Source: WLMZ01 sp039920665
GTDB taxonomy: Bacteria > Actinomycetota > Acidimicrobiia > Acidimicrobiales > Ilumatobacteraceae
DNA length: 26,928 bases
NCBI GenBank assembly: GCA_039920665.1
Contig: JBDSDH010000219.1
Span: 1 to 26,928 of the forward strand
Direction of reading: 5' to 3'
Both the position numbers and the translations under genes were made by a program. The notes beneath the pieces were generated by a model that was not told where the DNA came from, ran no database searches, and worked only from the letters and a program-made list of their open reading frames with translations. Shown here in pieces: positions 15,726-22,960 of the stretch. Every line of letters starts with the position of its first letter. Within the stretch, counting starts at the first letter, position 1.

Positions 15726-15747
15726 TAACCGAACGGTCGTTGGGTTA
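15726..15747. promoter_or_regulatory. Operator-like dyad in divergent ABC-transporter promoter
   Basis: The 18-bp core ACCGAACGGTCGTTGGGT (15728-15745) is flanked by TA on each side in inverted form, so symmetry extends over 22 bp with mismatches only at one arm position and the centre pair. It sits between the permease start (15617) and ATPase start (15830) and could control both directions. It matches the 8008-8025 dyad at 16 of 18 positions. A -10-like TATAGT lies at 15775-15780 for the plus strand, with only a poor -35. A TGTACA palindrome at about 15683 is also present. The rest of the 212-bp spacer shows no gene. Confidence 0.6.
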
Positions 15748-15829
15748 TTTCTTTCCTTCTCGGGATCGCTTGGATATAGTGATCGCCAGTCGGGAGGTCC
15801 AGGGGGGATCGCCGATCGACCGGGGAGTC

Positions 15830-17353
15830 ATGGACCAGCAGTACCTCATCGAGATCACGGGCCTGTCGAAGCAGTTCCCGGGCGTGCGCGCCCTCGACGA
15901 TGCATCGCTGTGCATCCACGCCGGCGAGGTCCACGGTTTGGTCGGCGAGAACGGCGCGGGCAAGTCGACGCTGATCAAGATCCTGGCCGGCGCGCAACAC
16001 CGCGATTCCGGCACGATCACGGTCGAGGGACGCAAGGTCGAGATCCAGAATGAGGCCGAAGCCGACAGTCTCGGCCTGAGGTTCATCCACCAAGACGTCG
16101 CCCTGGTGCCGCGGCTGAGCGTTGCCGAGAACATCTTTCTCGGCAAGCGATTGCCTCGCCGTGGCCCGTTCGTGTCGCGGGCTGCCGCCAATGCCCGAGC
16201 CCGCGAGGTCTTGAGCGACTTCGTCGACGTCGATCCCGCCGTACCGGTCGCGTCGCTCAGTGTCGCCGAACGTTGGATGGTGGGTATCGCCCGAGCGTGT
16301 GCCGGCGAGGCGCGTCTGGTCGTGATGGACGAACCGACCGTAGCGTTGGCCGACGCCGAGGTGGAGCGGGTGTTCGCCGCTGTCGAACGATTGAAGTCGC
16401 GCAACATCGCGGTGCTGTTCGTCTCTCATCGCCTGGGCGAGATCATGCGCGTGGCCGATGCGGTCACCGTGATGAAAGACGGTCGCACCGTCGGACGTCA
16501 CCTGATCGGAACCCTCGACCGCACAAAGCTGGCGTCGGCGATCATCGGTCGCGAGGCCAGCGGCATCGAACGCGACATGGAGCTCGCTGCGCCTCGCGAC
16601 GAGGTGGTGCTCTCGGCGAGAGGTCTCACTGGCGGTCCACTCGTCGACGTCAATTTCGACCTGCGCGCCGGAGAGATCTTGGGCATCGGCGGATTGGTCG
16701 GCTCTGGTCGCACCTCGTTGTTGACCACCCTCTTCGGTCATCTGCGCCCGGCCAGCGGCACGATCTCGATCGACGGCCGCAAGGTGAACTTCCGGTCACC
16801 CGCCGATGCGATCAAGGCCGGCTTGGCTCTGATCCCCGAAGAACGCCGGCAGCAGGGCCTGATCGGTCGACGCACCGTCCGCGAGAACGTCGTCCTCACC
16901 CATCTGCGCGACTTTCGTCGCTCCCGCTTCGTGCCGACGCCGAATCGAAGCCTCGAAATCGATCAGACCCTGCTCGAGATCGACCGCTTGCGCATCGCGA
17001 CCAGCGGCACCGAGCAGATCGTCTCCACGCTCTCCGGTGGCAACCAACAAAAAGTGTTGCTGTCGCGGTGGCTCGTGGGTCGATCGACCAAGGTGCTGAT
17101 GCTCGACGAACCCACCAAGGGCGTCGATGTCGGTGCGAAATCCGAGATCTTGAAGTTGATCAGCAGTCTCGCTCAGAATGGTCTCGGCGTGATCGTCGCC
17201 TCGAGTGATCTCGAAGAGGTGGCAGCGATTGCACATCGGGTGATCGTGCTGCGCGAGGGCCGCGTCGTTGGTGAATTGCTCCGCCCCGTCGCCGAGGCCG
17301 ACATTTTGCACCTCTGTTACGAGACCACCCCCGAACTCTCAGGAGCACCATGA
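15830..17353 (+). CDS. Sugar-type ABC transporter ATP-binding protein (two ATPase domains)
   Basis: 507 residues from ATG 15830 behind GGGGAG; the frame extends upstream through the promoter but without homology. The first domain has Walker A GENGAGKST (39-47), Q-loop FIHQDVALVPRLSVAENIF, a degenerate signature LSVAERWMVGIARA and Walker B LVVMDEPT. The second domain has the degenerate Walker A GLVGSGRTSL that is normal for RbsA/XylG proteins, signature LSGGNQQKVLLSRWL and LMLDEPTKGVDVGAKSEI. Such tandem proteins energise CUT2 importers. It is first gene of a plus-strand operon whose next gene, a crotonase, begins inside its stop codon (ATGA). Its permease partner is encoded divergently. Confidence 0.95.
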   Translation: MDQQYLIEITGLSKQFPGVRALDDASLCIHAGEVHGLVGENGAGKSTLIKILAGAQHRDSGTITVEGRKVEIQNEAEADSLGLRFIHQDVALVPRLSVAENIFLGKRLPRRGPFVSRAAANARAREVLSDFVDVDPAVPVASLSVAERWMVGIARACAGEARLVVMDEPTVALADAEVERVFAAVERLKSRNIAVLFVSHRLGEIMRVADAVTVMKDGRTVGRHLIGTLDRTKLASAIIGREASGIERDMELAAPRDEVVLSARGLTGGPLVDVNFDLRAGEILGIGGLVGSGRTSLLTTLFGHLRPASGTISIDGRKVNFRSPADAIKAGLALIPEERRQQGLIGRRTVRENVVLTHLRDFRRSRFVPTPNRSLEIDQTLLEIDRLRIATSGTEQIVSTLSGGNQQKVLLSRWLVGRSTKVLMLDEPTKGVDVGAKSEILKLISSLAQNGLGVIVASSDLEEVAAIAHRVIVLREGRVVGELLRPVAEADILHLCYETTPELSGAP

Positions 17354-18177
17354 CCGCTGACCCGCAATCGAACGAAACCAGCGACAGCACCAATGACATC
17401 AGCGCCACGGTGTACTGGCATGTTGATCGATCGGACCACATCGCGATCCTTCGCTACGACGGCGGGTCACGGCGAACGATGAACATTGCGGGTGCCGGCC
17501 AACTCGCAGCACTGCTGGCCGACTTTGCCAGGCGGCCCGAGCCGCCCGTCCTCGTGTTGGCGCTCGATGTGCTCCATGCCGAACTCTCCGAAGTGCGCGA
17601 GATGTCTAACGGCCGGCCCATCGCAGATTGGGCACCGTGGCTGGCCGCGATACAGGGTGTCGAGAACTACACCAACGCCGTCATTGTGTCGGTCGCCGAC
17701 CAGGCCACCTGTGGCGGACTCGAACTCGCTGTCGCCGCCGACATCCGCGTTGCGGCGCCGTCGGCGCGACTTGGCGTGCTCGAGACCCGGATCGGTCTCG
17801 TCCCCGGCGCCGGCGGAACCCAGCGGCTACCAGAGCTGATTGGTTTCGGCAATGCTTCGCTGCTCGTCCTGACCGGTGAATCGGTCTCGGGGACCGAGGC
17901 ACTCCGGATGGGTCTCGTCCAACTCGTCGACACCGACCCGCTCGGTCGGTCCGTCGAACTCGCCGAAGGCATCGCTCGCAACCAATGCCACGTCACTGCG
18001 GCAGCGAAGCGAGCGTTGCAGGCCGGGCGCGTTCGAAGCCCGGATGGTTTCCGTGTCGAGGGCCGATCGTTTCTCGCTGTCGTCGGAAGCGACAGCTCCA
18101 AGCAACGCATCGATCTCTGGCTCGAATCGCAAGCAGCAGGCCACAACCCGGCACTGCGCTCCAGTCCTTTGCCCTGA
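17350..18177 (+). CDS. Enoyl-CoA hydratase/isomerase (crotonase) family protein
   Basis: 275 residues, overlapping the ATPase gene by 4 bp. Crotonases add water to enoyl-CoA or carry out related CoA-ester chemistry. Both acid-base glutamates of enoyl-CoA hydratases are present with the right spacing: Glu125 in TCGGLELAVAADIRVA and Glu145 in GVLETRIGLVPGAGGTQRLP. The first oxyanion-hole loop is unusual: where the family has AGADIKEM, this protein has ELSEVREM, so Gly and Asp are replaced. The N-terminal 20 residues are a polar extension. Its place inside an ABC-transporter operon, between ATPase and SBP genes, links uptake directly to CoA-ester breakdown. Hydratase is the default guess; isomerase or hydrolase activity remains possible. 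Confidence 0.88.
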   Translation: MTADPQSNETSDSTNDISATVYWHVDRSDHIAILRYDGGSRRTMNIAGAGQLAALLADFARRPEPPVLVLALDVLHAELSEVREMSNGRPIADWAPWLAAIQGVENYTNAVIVSVADQATCGGLELAVAADIRVAAPSARLGVLETRIGLVPGAGGTQRLPELIGFGNASLLVLTGESVSGTEALRMGLVQLVDTDPLGRSVELAEGIARNQCHVTAAAKRALQAGRVRSPDGFRVEGRSFLAVVGSDSSKQRIDLWLESQAAGHNPALRSSPLP

Positions 18178-18284
18178 CGGTTCGCCTGCGAACGGTCAAG
18201 CGAGGTGCCGTCGTCTCGACGAGCGGCAAACAGCACAGCCACATCCCGCGCACGAGCGCGGGCCACAACAGGGGGTACATCAGG
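18178..18284 (+). other. Intercistronic spacer with hairpin before second SBP gene
   Basis: This 107-bp spacer holds CCCGCGC (18245-18251) pairing with GCGCGGG (18256-18262) over a 4-nt loop, and a small GTTCGC/GCGAAC repeat at 18180-18193. Such stems between an ATPase and a highly expressed SBP can stabilise or partly terminate the transcript. The SBP ribosome site (GGGGG, 18271-18275) follows. Confidence 0.4.
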
Positions 18285-19361
18285 GTGAACCATCACACGA
18301 GGAGAGCGGCAATCGCCGGACTCAGCGCACTACTGCTCGTCGGCACTGCGTGCGGCAGCGACAAAAAAGCCGCGACGGAGACGACCACGGCATCGATCGC
18401 CGCCGAGACGACGGTCGCTGCTTCGGCTCCGGCCGCAGGGCAGGACTACAGCGTGTTCTCCGGCAAGAAGTTCGGCATCATCTCGCTCGCACCGGGCCTC
18501 GAGCCCGTCGACCGGATCCAGTCCAACCTGGAGAAGTGCGTCACCGACAACGGTGGAACGGTGCAGGTGTTCGATGCCAAGGGCGGCGCAGAAGCCGTCC
18601 CGGCATTCGAGCAGGCAAACGCTGCCAGCGTCGATGCGATCTACAACATTGCCAACGACGTCTCCGGAGGCGGCCTCGATGCCCAGTTGGCCGCTGCAGG
18701 CGCTGCCAACCGGCCGGTTGTGACGGCATGGGGCGGACAGCGCGCGGGAACATACGCGATCACAGGACTCGAGTTCCAGAGTGCGGCTCGCGTCGGCCAG
18801 TACGTCATCGACCGGCTCGCCGCCGAGAACAACGGCGTGGCCAAGGGCAAGGTGCTCATTGCGAATGCACGGGTGACCCCGAGCCTTCGTCAGCGCGCCG
18901 ACGCCTTCAAGGCAATGGTCGGCCCGGGCACGGAGTTCCCCGACATCACCGTCGTCGAGGTCGAGGTCGACGTCGCCAACGCACTCGCCGACACGCAGGC
19001 CAAGGTGGAGCAGGCGATCCAGGCAGATCCCGACATCAGCGCCGTCTACGCATCGTTCGACACCATTGGCCAAGGCGCTGCCACGGCCATTGACAGCGCT
19101 GGCGGATCCCAATTCGTCGTGTCGTTCAACGGTGACTCGACAGCACTGGACATGATCCGGGCCAAGAAGAGCTTCGCAGCAACCGCAGCGAACGATCTCG
19201 AGGGGACGGGCACGATCGCATGTGACGTCTTCGCCGAGTTGCTCGCCGGCAAAACGCCGTCAGCCACGACGTACTGGGTAGACAGCCCGCTCGTCACACA
19301 GGCAAACGTGCCGGCCAGTGGGTTCGTCACCGGAGCTGGTGCGTTCACCCTGTATCCGTGA
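18285..19361 (+). CDS. Sugar-type (CUT2) ABC transporter substrate-binding lipoprotein 2
   Basis: 358 residues from GTG 18285, with GGGGG 9 nt upstream; the upstream frame belongs to the crotonase region. Lipoprotein signal: RR near the N-terminus, hydrophobic core AGLSALLLVG, Cys23 in GTACGS, then a Thr/Ala-rich linker to about residue 50. The remainder is a type I periplasmic-binding fold (KFGIISLAPGLEPVDRIQSNLEKCV, IYNIANDVSGGGLDAQLAAAG, ARVGQYVIDRLAAENN, SAVYASFDTIGQGAATAIDSAGG). Only distant similarity to SBP 1 is visible, so the two probably bind different or differently modified ligands. It is last gene of the ATPase - crotonase - SBP operon and is followed by a strong terminator. Confidence 0.9.
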   Translation: MNHHTRRAAIAGLSALLLVGTACGSDKKAATETTTASIAAETTVAASAPAAGQDYSVFSGKKFGIISLAPGLEPVDRIQSNLEKCVTDNGGTVQVFDAKGGAEAVPAFEQANAASVDAIYNIANDVSGGGLDAQLAAAGAANRPVVTAWGGQRAGTYAITGLEFQSAARVGQYVIDRLAAENNGVAKGKVLIANARVTPSLRQRADAFKAMVGPGTEFPDITVVEVEVDVANALADTQAKVEQAIQADPDISAVYASFDTIGQGAATAIDSAGGSQFVVSFNGDSTALDMIRAKKSFAATAANDLEGTGTIACDVFAELLAGKTPSATTYWVDSPLVTQANVPASGFVTGAGAFTLYP

Positions 19362-19404
19362 TGGTGGATTGTCGGCCGTGAGTCGGCGCCGCCGACGCTG
19401 CGCG

Positions 19405-19437
19405 GGTGGGTGGATCTCGGTTCGAGATTCACCCACC
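19405..19437 (+). terminator. Terminator after the second SBP gene
   Basis: GGTGGGTGGATCTCG (19405-19419) pairs with CGAGATTCACCCACC (19423-19437) over a 3-nt loop, a 15-bp stem with one wobble pair. It lies 44 bp after the SBP stop and separates the transporter operon from the dehydrogenase operon. A smaller GTCGGC/GCCGAC stem precedes it. Confidence 0.8.
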
Positions 19438-19458
19438 GTTGCGGTGAATCGAGTTCAC

Positions 19459-19481
19459 GTCGACGTCACCGCGGCGTCGAC
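19459..19481. promoter_or_regulatory. Inverted repeat upstream of E1-alpha
   Basis: GTCGACG (19459-19465) and CGTCGAC (19475-19481) form an exact 7-bp inverted repeat with a 9-bp spacer, ending 7 bp before the AAGGG ribosome site of the E1-alpha gene. It could be an operator or a leader hairpin. GTGAA N5 TTCAC (19444-19458) overlaps its left side. Promoter boxes are not clear. Confidence 0.35.
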
Positions 19482-19498
19482 GCCACGAAGGGTTGGAC

Positions 19499-20509
19499 AT
19501 GGAAGTGATGAACGAGGTGCGGCGAGATTTGCACCGGCGAATGGTGCGGATCCGTCTGTTCGAAGAGGCCGCGGGACGATTGGCCGAAGACGCCCGTCTG
19601 CCCGGTTTCCTACACCTGTATGTCGGCCAAGAGGCAGTCGCTGCGGGCGTGTGTGCGGCGCTCAACGACGACGATCACATCACCTCGACTCACCGAGGTC
19701 ATGGCCACCTCGTTGCCAAGGGTGGCGACTTCAACCGAATGATGGCCGAGCTGATGGGCAAGTCGACCGGCTACTGCAAGGGCAAAGGCGGGTCGATGCA
19801 CATCAGCGCGCTCGACCTGGGCATGTTGGGAGCGAACGGCATCGTCGGTGCCGGCTCACCCATTGCGGTGGGTGCGGCATTCGCCAACCGCTACCGCGGA
19901 CGAGGTCAGGTTGCGGCCACGTTCTTCGGTGACGGTGCGACCAACATCGGCGCGTTCCACGAGGCTGCGAACATGGCCGCAGCTTTGCACCTCCCGATCG
20001 TGTTCGCGTGCGAAAACAACGAGTACGCGGAGTTCACGGCCCGTGCCGACACGATGGCCATCGACCACATCATCGAGCGAGCCGCCGGATACGGCATTCC
20101 CGCAGTGATCGTCGACGGCATGGATGTCTGTGCAGTACATGAGGCTGCGCTCGAAGCCGTTGACAACGCCCGTCGCGGTAACGGTCCGTCTTTGATCGAG
20201 GCCAAGACCTACCGCTACTACAACCATCACGGAATCCAGAACCTCGGCCTGCCATACCGTGGCGATGCCGAGGTCGCCGAGTGGAAAGAACGTGATCCGA
20301 TCTTCTCGTTCGAGGCCGTGCTCGCCGACGACGGGTGCATGTCGGCCACCGAGGTCGAGCATGTCTGGCAGGAAGTGCGTGACGAGATCGCGATGGCAAT
20401 CACGTTTGCCGAAGAGAGTCCGTTACCCGAACCGGATCAGCTGCTCGTCGACGTGTACAGCACGACGTCATCAGCCGCGATGAGCCTCGTCGGCGGAGCG
20501 TCGCGCTGA
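19499..20509 (+). CDS. 2-oxoacid/acetoin dehydrogenase E1 component, alpha subunit
   Basis: 336 residues from ATG 19499, with AAGGG 6 nt upstream (TTG 19493 is the alternative). Thiamine-diphosphate enzyme that decarboxylates a 2-oxo acid, or cleaves acetoin, and passes the acyl group to E2. Visible: STHRGHGH (63-70), the AcoA/PdhA block TGYCKGKGGSMHI, LGANGIVGAGSPIAVGAA, and the TPP motif from GDGATN (144-149) to Asn174. The motif ends CENNEYAEFT where the family normally has NNGY, so Glu replaces Gly. It is closest in style to acetoin dehydrogenase and pyruvate dehydrogenase alpha subunits of alpha2beta2 type. Its stop overlaps the start of the beta gene by one base (TGATG). First gene of the E1alpha-E1beta-E2-CoA-transferase operon. 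Confidence 0.93.
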   Translation: MEVMNEVRRDLHRRMVRIRLFEEAAGRLAEDARLPGFLHLYVGQEAVAAGVCAALNDDDHITSTHRGHGHLVAKGGDFNRMMAELMGKSTGYCKGKGGSMHISALDLGMLGANGIVGAGSPIAVGAAFANRYRGRGQVAATFFGDGATNIGAFHEAANMAAALHLPIVFACENNEYAEFTARADTMAIDHIIERAAGYGIPAVIVDGMDVCAVHEAALEAVDNARRGNGPSLIEAKTYRYYNHHGIQNLGLPYRGDAEVAEWKERDPIFSFEAVLADDGCMSATEVEHVWQEVRDEIAMAITFAEESPLPEPDQLLVDVYSTTSSAAMSLVGGASR

Positions 20510-21516
20510 TGGCCGAGCGTAGGATTTCCTACGGCGCGGCGTTCAACGAGGCTGTGCGTCAGGCCATGGAGTCGGATCCCGACGTCTTCTGTGCCGGTGA
20601 GGACATCGGCGCGTTCGGAGGTGTGTTCGCAACCTATGCCGGGTTGCAGGCGCAGTTCGGTCGGGAGCGGGTCGTCGACACCCCGATCAGTGAGCAGGCC
20701 ATCGTCGGACTCGGCATCGGTGCAGCTGTCACGGGATTGCGGCCGATCGTCGACCTGATGTTCATGGACTTCATCTGCGTCGCAATGGATCAGATCGTTA
20801 ACCAGGCAGCAAAGTTGAAGTATATGTTCGGCGGAACGGCCACGTTGCCGCTGACCATCACGACCGCTGGCGGCGCTGGGCTGTCGGCTGCAGCGCAACA
20901 CAGCCAGTCGCTGGAGGCGATCCTGTGCCACGTGCCGGGTCTGAAGGTGGTGTTTCCATCGAATCCCTACGACATGAAGGGGCTGATGACGGCCTGCATC
21001 ATGGACGACAACCCCACCGTGATGATCAAGCACAAACGGCTGATCGGGATGAAGGCAATGGTGCCGGAGGAGCCGTACTCGGTTCCGCTGGGTGTCGCCC
21101 GTATCGCACGACCCGGCTCCCATGTCACCGTGGTCTCCTACGGCCGGATGTTGAACGAGTCATTGGTGGCAGCAGAGCAATTGGCGACCGAGGGAATCGA
21201 GTGCGAGGTGATCGACCTGCGGACGTTGCAGCCGCTGGACACCGCCACGATCGTGGAATCCGTTCGTCGGACGAACCACGCGGTTGTCGTGCACGAGGCC
21301 GTTCGCTTCGGTGGCCTCGGAGCAGAGATCGCGTCCCAGATCCAGGAGGAAGCGTTCGACTATCTCGATGCTCCGGTTGCCCGGATCGGCGCACCCTTTT
21401 CGCCGGTGCCGTTCAGCCCGGCGCTCGAGCAGCACTACGTGCCTGATGCGCCGCGAATTGCGGCTGCCGTCCGAGATGTCGTTGCACGCGCGATCGTTGG
21501 TGCTCGTGGCACGTGA
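20509..21516 (+). CDS. 2-oxoacid/acetoin dehydrogenase E1 component, beta subunit
   Basis: 335 residues. Partner of the alpha subunit; it contributes the glutamate that activates TPP and the substrate channel. Landmarks: GEDIGAFGGVFATYAGL, RVVDTPISEQAIVGLGIGAAVTGLRPIVDLMFMDF (Glu of SEQ contacting TPP), AAAQHSQSLEAILCHVPGLKVVFPSNPYDMKGL and the transketolase C-terminal domain SHVTVVSYGRMLNESL...EVIDLRTLQPLD. Length and motifs are normal for AcoB/PdhB. It is tightly coupled to E1-alpha (1-bp overlap) and to E2 (11-bp overlap). Confidence 0.95.
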   Translation: MAERRISYGAAFNEAVRQAMESDPDVFCAGEDIGAFGGVFATYAGLQAQFGRERVVDTPISEQAIVGLGIGAAVTGLRPIVDLMFMDFICVAMDQIVNQAAKLKYMFGGTATLPLTITTAGGAGLSAAAQHSQSLEAILCHVPGLKVVFPSNPYDMKGLMTACIMDDNPTVMIKHKRLIGMKAMVPEEPYSVPLGVARIARPGSHVTVVSYGRMLNESLVAAEQLATEGIECEVIDLRTLQPLDTATIVESVRRTNHAVVVHEAVRFGGLGAEIASQIQEEAFDYLDAPVARIGAPFSPVPFSPALEQHYVPDAPRIAAAVRDVVARAIVGARGT

Positions 21517-22942
21517 GTTCCGGATGCCGAAGCTGGGTCTGACGATGGAGGAAGGCACCATTGTCGAATGGCTGGTGGCGCGTGGCGAGCGAGTGGAGAT
21601 CGGCGATCCGGTGCTGTCGATCGAGACGGACAAGGTCGAGACCGAAGTCGAGGCGAGTGCGCCAGGCTGGTTGCACCAGGTCGGTGACGTGGGATCGACG
21701 CATGCATGCGGGTCGATCATTGGTTGGCTCGCTGATTCCGCCGACGAGACCCCGGGTCATTCTGGGATTTCTGGAACGATGGGGTCGGCACAGCCTGAGC
21801 TCGCTCTCACGGACACCATTTCCTCAGTCCTCATCGCCTCGACAAACCCGGTGATCGACGGTGGCCGGATCCGGTCGTCACCCAACGCTCGGCGGCTCGC
21901 CGGTGAGCTGAGGGTTGATATCCGGACGCTCACCGGTTCTGGGCCAATGGGCAGAATCATCGGCGCCGACGTACTCGAAGCGCCTCCTTCAGCGGCGAGC
22001 TCGCGGGCTCCGGACAGGGCGACTCCGCTCGTCGAGGCTGTCTCGGCGAGGGCCACGGGAGCGGCCCGGATCTTGGCTGATCTGCTCGGCGTGGATCTCG
22101 CCCACGTGGCGCCGGATCCGATTGAACAACGGGTGACGCGAGAGGGTGTTGCGGCACACGTGCGCCGACTGCTCGCCAGCATTGAGGCGGCCCCTCGACC
22201 TTCTGGTCCGTCTGACACATCGGCGCCGCTGCCTCCGACAGAGGCACCCGCTGCGGTGCGCCGACTGACCGGGATGCGCGGGACCATCGCCAAGCGGATG
22301 CATGCATCACTGACAGAGATGGCCCAACTGACGCTGACGATGCACGCCGATGTCGCGGCAGTGCTTGCCCACCGCAGTGCATGGCGAGAGCGCGAACCGC
22401 GATCGACTCCAGGAATCACTGACTATGTGATCGCTGCAGTCGGCCGAGCGCTTCGACAGCATCCAGCCATGAACGCAACGGTCACCCAGGACGGCATCGT
22501 CCAGCTCGCCGATGTTCACGTTGGGCTCGCGGTCGCGTTGCGGGATGGTTTGCTGGTCCCGGTGATCCGTCACGCAGATCGAGCTGGCCTGGTTGCCATC
22601 AGCGCCGAGTCGCGTCGTCTGGCCGCGGCGGCGCGTCAGGCTGCGCTCGGTCCCGACGACATGGCGGGCGGCACGTTTTCGGTGAGCACGCTCGGCGCGT
22701 TCGGAGTCGACTCGTTCACGCCGATCATCAACCCGCCCAACGTCGGCATTCTGGGTGTCGGACGGGTTCGCCACGACATCGTCTTGGACGGAGATCGCGT
22801 CACCACCGCAGCGGGGATGACACTCAGTTTGACGTGGGACCATCGCGCCCTCGACGGGGTGCCCGCCGCAGCGTTCTGCCGGTCCATCGTCGAAGGTCTC
22901 GCCGCGCCGGCCGACCTCGTCTACCCCAGATCAGCTCGATGA
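21506..22942 (+). CDS. 2-oxoacid dehydrogenase E2 (lipoyl acyltransferase) with two subunit-binding-like domains
   Basis: 478 residues. The GTG at 21506 is chosen because it puts EFRMPKLGLTM in the usual place right after the start; GTG 21500 is possible. The lipoyl domain (about 1-78) has Lys43 in ETDKVE. Two segments look like peripheral-subunit-binding domains: SPNARRLAGELRVDI...GRIIGADVLE (about 123-158) and ATGAARILADLLGVDL...QRVTREGVAAHV (about 181-219). The second has lost the usual glycine-rich loop. The catalytic domain (about 250-475) ends with TWDHRALDG, with His446 and Asp450. It transfers the acyl group from lipoate to CoA. It overlaps E1-beta by 11 bp. No E3 (dihydrolipoamide dehydrogenase) gene is in the window, so E3 must come from elsewhere. 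Confidence 0.92.
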   Translation: MAREFRMPKLGLTMEEGTIVEWLVARGERVEIGDPVLSIETDKVETEVEASAPGWLHQVGDVGSTHACGSIIGWLADSADETPGHSGISGTMGSAQPELALTDTISSVLIASTNPVIDGGRIRSSPNARRLAGELRVDIRTLTGSGPMGRIIGADVLEAPPSAASSRAPDRATPLVEAVSARATGAARILADLLGVDLAHVAPDPIEQRVTREGVAAHVRRLLASIEAAPRPSGPSDTSAPLPPTEAPAAVRRLTGMRGTIAKRMHASLTEMAQLTLTMHADVAAVLAHRSAWREREPRSTPGITDYVIAAVGRALRQHPAMNATVTQDGIVQLADVHVGLAVALRDGLLVPVIRHADRAGLVAISAESRRLAAAARQAALGPDDMAGGTFSVSTLGAFGVDSFTPIINPPNVGILGVGRVRHDIVLDGDRVTTAAGMTLSLTWDHRALDGVPAAAFCRSIVEGLAAPADLVYPRSAR

Positions 22943-22960
22943 GCGATCGATGAGCGATCG
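22939..22960 (+). repeat. Tandem 11-bp duplication at the E2 / CoA-transferase junction
   Basis: ATGAGCGATCG occurs twice in a row (22939-22949 and 22950-22960), followed by ATGAACGG at the CoA-transferase start. Each copy contains ATGA, and the first spans the E2 stop codon. Since 11 is not a multiple of 3, the three ATGs lie in three different frames; only the one at 22961 opens the CoA-transferase. Confidence 0.7.

Noticed and set aside
15725..16741. 338-codon minus-strand open frame
   Set aside because: It is antisense to the ABC ATPase N-terminal domain and has low-complexity Asp/Gln/Arg composition.
17876..19093. 405-codon plus-strand open frame across crotonase and SBP
   Set aside because: Out of frame with both real genes. 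The lipoprotein signal and SBP fold are in the other frame.
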